Below are positions 60,908 to 64,000 of a stretch of 64,000 nt of DNA, one piece after another. Location: positions 4,171 through 68,170 of the forward strand of contig CAZCLF010000007.1 of the NCBI GenBank assembly GCA_964499485.1, given 5' to 3'. The notes beneath the pieces are model-generated. The model made no database searches. It had not been told where the DNA came from and worked only from the letters and a program-made list of their open reading frames with translations. Source of the stretch: Ga0074130 sp964499485. Lineage in GTDB: Bacteria > Pseudomonadota > Gammaproteobacteria > Burkholderiales > Rhodocyclaceae. Positions within the stretch are counted from its first letter, which is position 1. Each line of letters opens with the position of its first letter. The position numbers were made by a program, and so were the translations under genes.

Positions 60908-61303
60908 TTAGTAGGTTGTACAGTTCATCGTATTACCAACTTGGCGGCATCGAGTCTGTTGAGCAGATGGCATCTCAGGCATGGCCGGTTCTGAGCCTCT
61001 AAGAGAGAATTTAGGCATCAAACCATCTGCGGGGCCGCAAACAATGCTCATTGTGTACCAAGTTACCGGACCGGGCAGAACATCTGCAATTAGGCCACCT
61101 GCATTGCGATAGCTGTCGATTACCCGATAACTCCCTCCATTACAGGTTTCAGATGCCTTTTCAAAACATGGCGAGGTGTCTTTCGTGCAGCGAACCGTGC
61201 TTACTTTTTCACCTGTTGGACCGGTATAAGATTTAACTTCTGGTCCTGCGGCGCACCCAACTAGCAAAGCCATTGAGGCGGCTAACATCATCTGCGTCTT
61301 CAT
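60908..61303 (-). CDS. Cassette-encoded small lipoprotein
   Basis: 131 residues with a lipoprotein signal MKTQMMLAASMALLVGC and five further cysteines or more in the mature part (RCTKDTSPCFEKASETCNGG, SIVCGP, RCRQVGNTMNC). Exported and probably disulfide-bonded; function unknown. AGGAGG lies 6 bases before the ATG at 61303; the ATG at 61309 directly abuts it and is rejected. Secreted proteins are common in integron cassettes. Confidence 0.82.
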   Translation of the reverse strand: MKTQMMLAASMALLVGCAAGPEVKSYTGPTGEKVSTVRCTKDTSPCFEKASETCNGGSYRVIDSYRNAGGLIADVLPGPVTWYTMSIVCGPADGLMPKFSLRGSEPAMPEMPSAQQTRCRQVGNTMNCTTY

Positions 61304-61321
61304 ATCCATCCTCCTATGTGG

Positions 61322-61396
61322 TTATAACGTTAGAGGTAAGGGGCCGTCTGGAGGCGGCACGCCGGAAGACGGTCCCGCTTGACCGAAAAGTTAGAG
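61322..61396 (-). repeat. attC site of the membrane protein cassette
   Basis: On the minus strand: core CTCTAAC (61396-61390), GGT[C]AAG[C]GGG[A]CCGTCT, centre TCCGGCGTGCCGCCTCC, AGACGGCCCCTTACC, and end core GTTATAA (61328-61322). It shares the CGGTCAAG and CCCCTTACCTC blocks with the site at 60000, while the centre differs and still pairs. Confidence 0.86.
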
Positions 61397-61400
61397 CTTT

Positions 61401-62156
61401 TCACCGGGACTTCTCTGACTGCTTGAGTAGGGGGCGGTAAAAATGCATGTTTCTTTTTACGAAGAAAATAAGATCATGGGGCTTATCAAACCTTTGAAGC
61501 AGTGAATTGCTCTCCGCAGCAGGGAGCCTGTTAAAGGGCGGTGTCTTAAACACATCCACGAGCAACTCCTTTTCAGTTCTTTCTGGGTTGAGCTCTTTAA
61601 GTCGTCTGAACTCTTTAAGGAAAGGCTCTTCGATTCCGTGACCTCCAAAATAAGCTTCGTATAAGCGGGAGCGAACCTTTTCCAGTTCCCACGGGATGCC
61701 GTCGTACAACTGAACTTCAGTCCCGGTATTTGGGCACTTAAACTTTTCCTCAGGATGCCATTCGATTTGGACAAGCTTTCGAGGAGGCGAGCAGCAGGGG
61801 CAATACGGAAAGTCTTCCATGTAGTCAGACTCGGGGTACAGCTTCCACCATACCCCGTAGTGAGTAACCATCCTGGATTCTTCATCGTCCAATTTGGGTT
61901 GCTCAACTATTTTTTGAAGGTCCTGTCTTTGCTTATGGTTGATTCGGATAAGAACGAATGCAAACACAAGCACCAAAACAAGCGGGGTCAGTACGTAATC
62001 AGTCGGGATTTCCCTAACCCAAGTTTGAAACTCTTGCAGTTTGGCAAGGGCAATCAAGTAGCCGCCAGAAACGATAAAAGCACCAATGGCTGTTCCGAGG
62101 TGCTTCATTAGCCCGTCAGTGAAGCTAGTAATACCTTTTTTAATCCACTCAACCAT
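61401..62156 (-). CDS. Cassette-encoded membrane protein with Cys-rich cytoplasmic domain
   Basis: 251 residues, no family recognised. Two helices (about 20-40 and 58-75) are followed by a soluble domain with YCPCCSPP and FKCPNTGTEV, a possible zinc ribbon, then a charged helical tail (EEPFLKEFRRLKELNPERTE). The ATG at 62156 is preferred to the TTG at 62162. Cassette core GTTAGAG lies 7 bases before the ATG and may help ribosome binding. Confidence 0.76.
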   Translation of the reverse strand: MVEWIKKGITSFTDGLMKHLGTAIGAFIVSGGYLIALAKLQEFQTWVREIPTDYVLTPLVLVLVFAFVLIRINHKQRQDLQKIVEQPKLDDEESRMVTHYGVWWKLYPESDYMEDFPYCPCCSPPRKLVQIEWHPEEKFKCPNTGTEVQLYDGIPWELEKVRSRLYEAYFGGHGIEEPFLKEFRRLKELNPERTEKELLVDVFKTPPFNRLPAAESNSLLQRFDKPHDLIFFVKRNMHFYRPLLKQSEKSR

Positions 62157-62170
62157 GCGCAAGCTCTAAC

Positions 62171-62366
62171 GTGAAGTAGACGACAAAATGTCGTAATAAA
62201 TTTTTCTAAGACATGCCAATTCAATCAAAACATGATGCAAGGTTTTGATTTTTAAAGGGAGTGCTGCCGGGGTTCTCGCTGGCATGTCGCCTAAAATAGT
62301 CTGACAATGCGCTGTCGCTTGTGGCCGATCTATTCCAAATACATGCCATCTTAGCGATAAGTGAAA
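62171..62366 (-). promoter_or_regulatory. Region ahead of the cassette array, possible cassette promoter
   Basis: About 200 bases with no convincing gene. On the minus strand TTGAAT (62224-62219), 18 bases, TTTATT (62200-62195) could drive the array, about 40 bases before the first start codon. No attI-like repeats or integrase remnant were recognised; a 67-codon frame here has no support. Confidence 0.35.
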
Positions 62367-62400
62367 CAAAAAATCCAGCCTTAGCTGGATTTTTTGTTTT
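62367..62400. terminator. Bidirectional intrinsic terminator
   Basis: AAAAAATCCAGC, CTTA, GCTGGATTTTTT follows the gene at 62420 on the minus strand and separates it from the cassette array. Confidence 0.92.
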
Positions 62401-62419
62401 GGTTAAGGCCGCTGTGTAA

Positions 62420-62815
62420 TTAAGTAGCCTGTTCGCTGATTGTCAGTCCCAGCTTGTTGCACAGCCACGGTGTAATGAGGGCGCCGATAATCGAGCCAGG
62501 TGTGCCGTAAAAGAGCACTGCGATATAGATCATGGAAGCACCGCCGCCACTGTAAGGGCGGATGCAGTCAAAGTAGTAGGCATAGATCAGCCAGGGGGCG
62601 AGCAAGGCACAGGCGCCGACTGCACCTAGCGGGTTGGCGCGCGGGAGTGAGAGCAGGGCGGGCAGCAAGGGTGGCAGCAGGAACAGGCCAACGACAAGCA
62701 CGTAGTCGATAAGGTCGTGTTGATAGCAGTTGAAGCTGCTGAAGGCCTGCAGTAGTAATACCCCAGCGATGGCGACAAGACCGATTTGGCGGGCCTGACG
62801 ACGCGTAAGTGTCAT
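62420..62815 (-). CDS. Hypothetical four-helix membrane protein
   Basis: 131 residues with four hydrophobic segments (IGLVAIAGVLLLQAF, VLVVGLFLLPPLLPALL, LGAVGACALLAPWLIYAY, IYIAVLFYGTPGSIIGAL). Family unknown. The ATG at 62815 overlaps the stop of the upstream hydrolase gene as ATGA, so they are coupled; the longer frame to 62857 is rejected. Confidence 0.78.
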   Translation of the reverse strand: MTLTRRQARQIGLVAIAGVLLLQAFSSFNCYQHDLIDYVLVVGLFLLPPLLPALLSLPRANPLGAVGACALLAPWLIYAYYFDCIRPYSGGGASMIYIAVLFYGTPGSIIGALITPWLCNKLGLTISEQAT

Positions 62816-63630
62816 TTTGTTGTGGTCGCTTTGGCCGCCGCGATATGGCGGGTCCAACTGATAATTTCTTCAAGTGATGCCGATGGCGCGCTGGTATGCG
62901 ATGCATCTGGCTCGTAGTTGCGTGACAGCGGGTTGGCGGGCAGAGCATCGAGCATGCTTTGCTTGACCTTGAGCAGGCCGGGGTAGTCGCCTTTCGGGCT
63001 GATGTAGAGCAGCGGGATGGCCGGGTTGAAACCGCGACTGGCGGTGGTCTGGTTCATGGCGCCTTCGGGGTCGAACCAACTGAGGTAGCGGCTGGCGGTG
63101 GTGACGATGGGATACGTGCCTTTGCTCCCTTCGTAATCCATGAAGCTGGCGCTTTCTGCACCCTTGCCCTCGGCAATCATCTTGCGCGCTTGTTCAACCG
63201 GCGCGCCCAGCTTTTCTCGGTAGGTGATGTTGGCAACATTGCCGCCGGGGGCAATGGCAATGATGCCATCGACCTTGTGGTGGTTGCCAAAATACAGGGC
63301 GAACAAGCCGCCTTGGCTGTGGCCGGCCACAAAGACTTTTTGTGCGCCTTGCGCGCGTAGTTTGGTGAGTGCGGCCTCAACCTCGCTTTCAGCGCCCAGC
63401 ACATCGCTGTCGTAGTTGCGCCGGCCCGACCATGGCATTTCAAGATTGGCGACGAGATAGCCTTTGGCTTCCAGCCCTTGTGCCAGTTCGGCTACATGGC
63501 GGGTTGGGCTGCCGCCTTTGCCATGCATGATGACAATGCCAAGCGGGCTGTTTTGCGCGCTGACATAGGGCGTGAGCAGACAGAGTGCGCTGCTCAGCAG
63601 AACAAGGGCAATGCCTTTTAGACCCCGCAT
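62812..63630 (-). CDS. Secreted alpha/beta hydrolase
   Basis: 272 residues with a signal peptide (IALVLLSSALCLLTPYVSAQ). The nucleophile serine is in AGHSQGGLFAL, an oxyanion segment reads VIMHGKGGSPTRH, and the probable catalytic histidine is in DASHTSAP. It acts in the periplasm; the substrate is unknown. Confidence 0.84.
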   Translation of the reverse strand: MRGLKGIALVLLSSALCLLTPYVSAQNSPLGIVIMHGKGGSPTRHVAELAQGLEAKGYLVANLEMPWSGRRNYDSDVLGAESEVEAALTKLRAQGAQKVFVAGHSQGGLFALYFGNHHKVDGIIAIAPGGNVANITYREKLGAPVEQARKMIAEGKGAESASFMDYEGSKGTYPIVTTASRYLSWFDPEGAMNQTTASRGFNPAIPLLYISPKGDYPGLLKVKQSMLDALPANPLSRNYEPDASHTSAPSASLEEIISWTRHIAAAKATTTK

Positions 63631-63656
63631 GGCAACTCCTAAGGCGGAATGACGAC

Positions 63657-64000
63657 TTACGATGGTTCGAACAGGTTGAGTACGCCGTCTAGACCGCTGA
63701 AGTTAAGCGCGACATCCGCCTTGGCTTGGGTCGCGGGCTTGGCGTGGTAGGCAATGGAGAGGCCGGCTTCGGCCATCATTTGCAAATCGTTAGCACCGTC
63801 ACCAATCGCGATGACGTGTTCTTTCTTGAAGTCGAACTCTTTGCACAGTTTGAGGATGCGCTCGGCCTTGGCCTGCGCATCGACAATCTTGCCGATGACG
63901 CGGCCGGTAATCTTGCCGCCAGCAATTTCGAGTTCGTTAGACGTGGCAAAGTCAAAGCCAAGCTCAATGCGCAGACGCTCGGTGAAGTAGGTGAAGCCAC
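63657..64000 (-). CDS. serB: Phosphoserine phosphatase, partial (N-terminus beyond window)
   Basis: The last 113 or so residues of a HAD phosphatase: GFTYFTERLRIELGFDFATS, GRVIGKIVDAQAKAERIL, and the metal motif IGDGANDLQMMAEAGLSIAY, which match SerB. It makes serine, the substrate of CysE. The end is normal: YHAKPATQAKADVALNFSGL followed by LNLFEPS and stop. Confidence 0.93.
   Translation of the reverse strand, partial: GFTYFTERLRIELGFDFATSNELEIAGGKITGRVIGKIVDAQAKAERILKLCKEFDFKKEHVIAIGDGANDLQMMAEAGLSIAYHAKPATQAKADVALNFSGLDGVLNLFEPS

Larger units (their letters stand above)
60006..62169 (-). mobile_element. Orphan integron cassette array with three gene cassettes
   Basis: Three cassettes in the same direction: 61328-62169, 60825-61327 and 60006-60824. 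Each holds one minus-strand gene followed by an attC-like site. The core at the head of each cassette matches the complement of its own downstream core: GTTAGAGCTT (10 bases), GTTATAACC (9) and GTTAGAGGTCAT (12). This is what excisable cassettes require. No integrase gene is seen on either side in this window, so it is a cassette cluster without integrase (CALIN type). Removing all three would join the DNA after 62170 to the SDR stop codon at a GTTAAGC site. Confidence 0.88.

Noticed and set aside
62166..62369. 67-codon minus-strand frame next to the first cassette, considered as an integrase remnant or extra cassette gene
   Set aside because: No integrase motif, no ribosome site, and it runs into the cassette core; composition looks like chance.

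Overview
The window looks like the chromosome of a betaproteobacterium, most like the Neisseriales side of the class. The reasons are gene order and protein sequence: a citric acid cycle block acnB / CoA-lyase-like / mdh / gntR / sdhCDAB-sdhE / gltA / sucA-sucB-lpdA / zapE, and an isc block iscR / cysteine desulfurase / iscS / iscU / iscA / hscB / hscA / fdx / iscX. No tRNA, rRNA, CRISPR array or insertion sequence was recognised.

Layout. 1-3.9 kb: end of a voltage-gated K+ channel, then the oxidative pentose phosphate genes zwf, gnd and pgl. 3.9-7.8 kb: katG with an OxyR-like site, a ZIP metal transporter and dps, an oxidative stress and metal group. 7.8-13.8 kb: a heavy-metal RND efflux operon (czcC-czcB-czcA type) ending in a divergent PII-like gene. 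14-15.7 kb: a chemoreceptor whose Cache domain lies at the C-terminus. 15.9-33.5 kb: the citric acid cycle block on both sides of a GntR regulator and an 18-bp palindrome. 33.5-41.9 kb: housekeeping genes (bcp-like, slyD-like FKBP, mutS, a chemoreceptor, suhB, trmJ, cysE). 41.9-48.9 kb: the isc operon behind a promoter overlapped by two tandem IscR-type boxes. 48.9-53.9 kb: tatD family, EamA transporter, diguanylate cyclase, 1-Cys peroxiredoxin and small proteins. 53.9-56.1 kb: an AT-rich acyltransferase gene flanked by a direct repeat of the 5' end of an RluA-type pseudouridine synthase gene. 56.1-60 kb: lipocalin-like protein, RlmN-like enzyme, a divergent lysR/SDR pair. 60.0-62.2 kb: three integron gene cassettes. 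62.4-64 kb: membrane protein, secreted hydrolase and the end of serB.

The two regions most worth attention are accessory. At 60006-62169 three genes on the minus strand are each followed by an attC-like site. Each site folds into an imperfect hairpin with unpaired bases at three-base intervals on one arm, and each gene's downstream core is complementary to the core at the start of its own cassette. No integrase is visible, so this is an orphan cassette cluster, apparently placed at the stop codon of the SDR gene. One cassette encodes a protein with an R-x4-H motif typical of HEPN ribonucleases, which makes it a defence or toxin candidate. At 53965-55339 the acyltransferase insertion left a truncated gene copy whose 101-bp core differs from the intact copy only at three silent positions, which suggests homology-assisted uptake of DNA from a relative.

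Start codons were often moved inward from the longest open frame to the ATG or GTG with a good ribosome binding site; each case is noted. Assignments rest on reading motifs, not on database searches.
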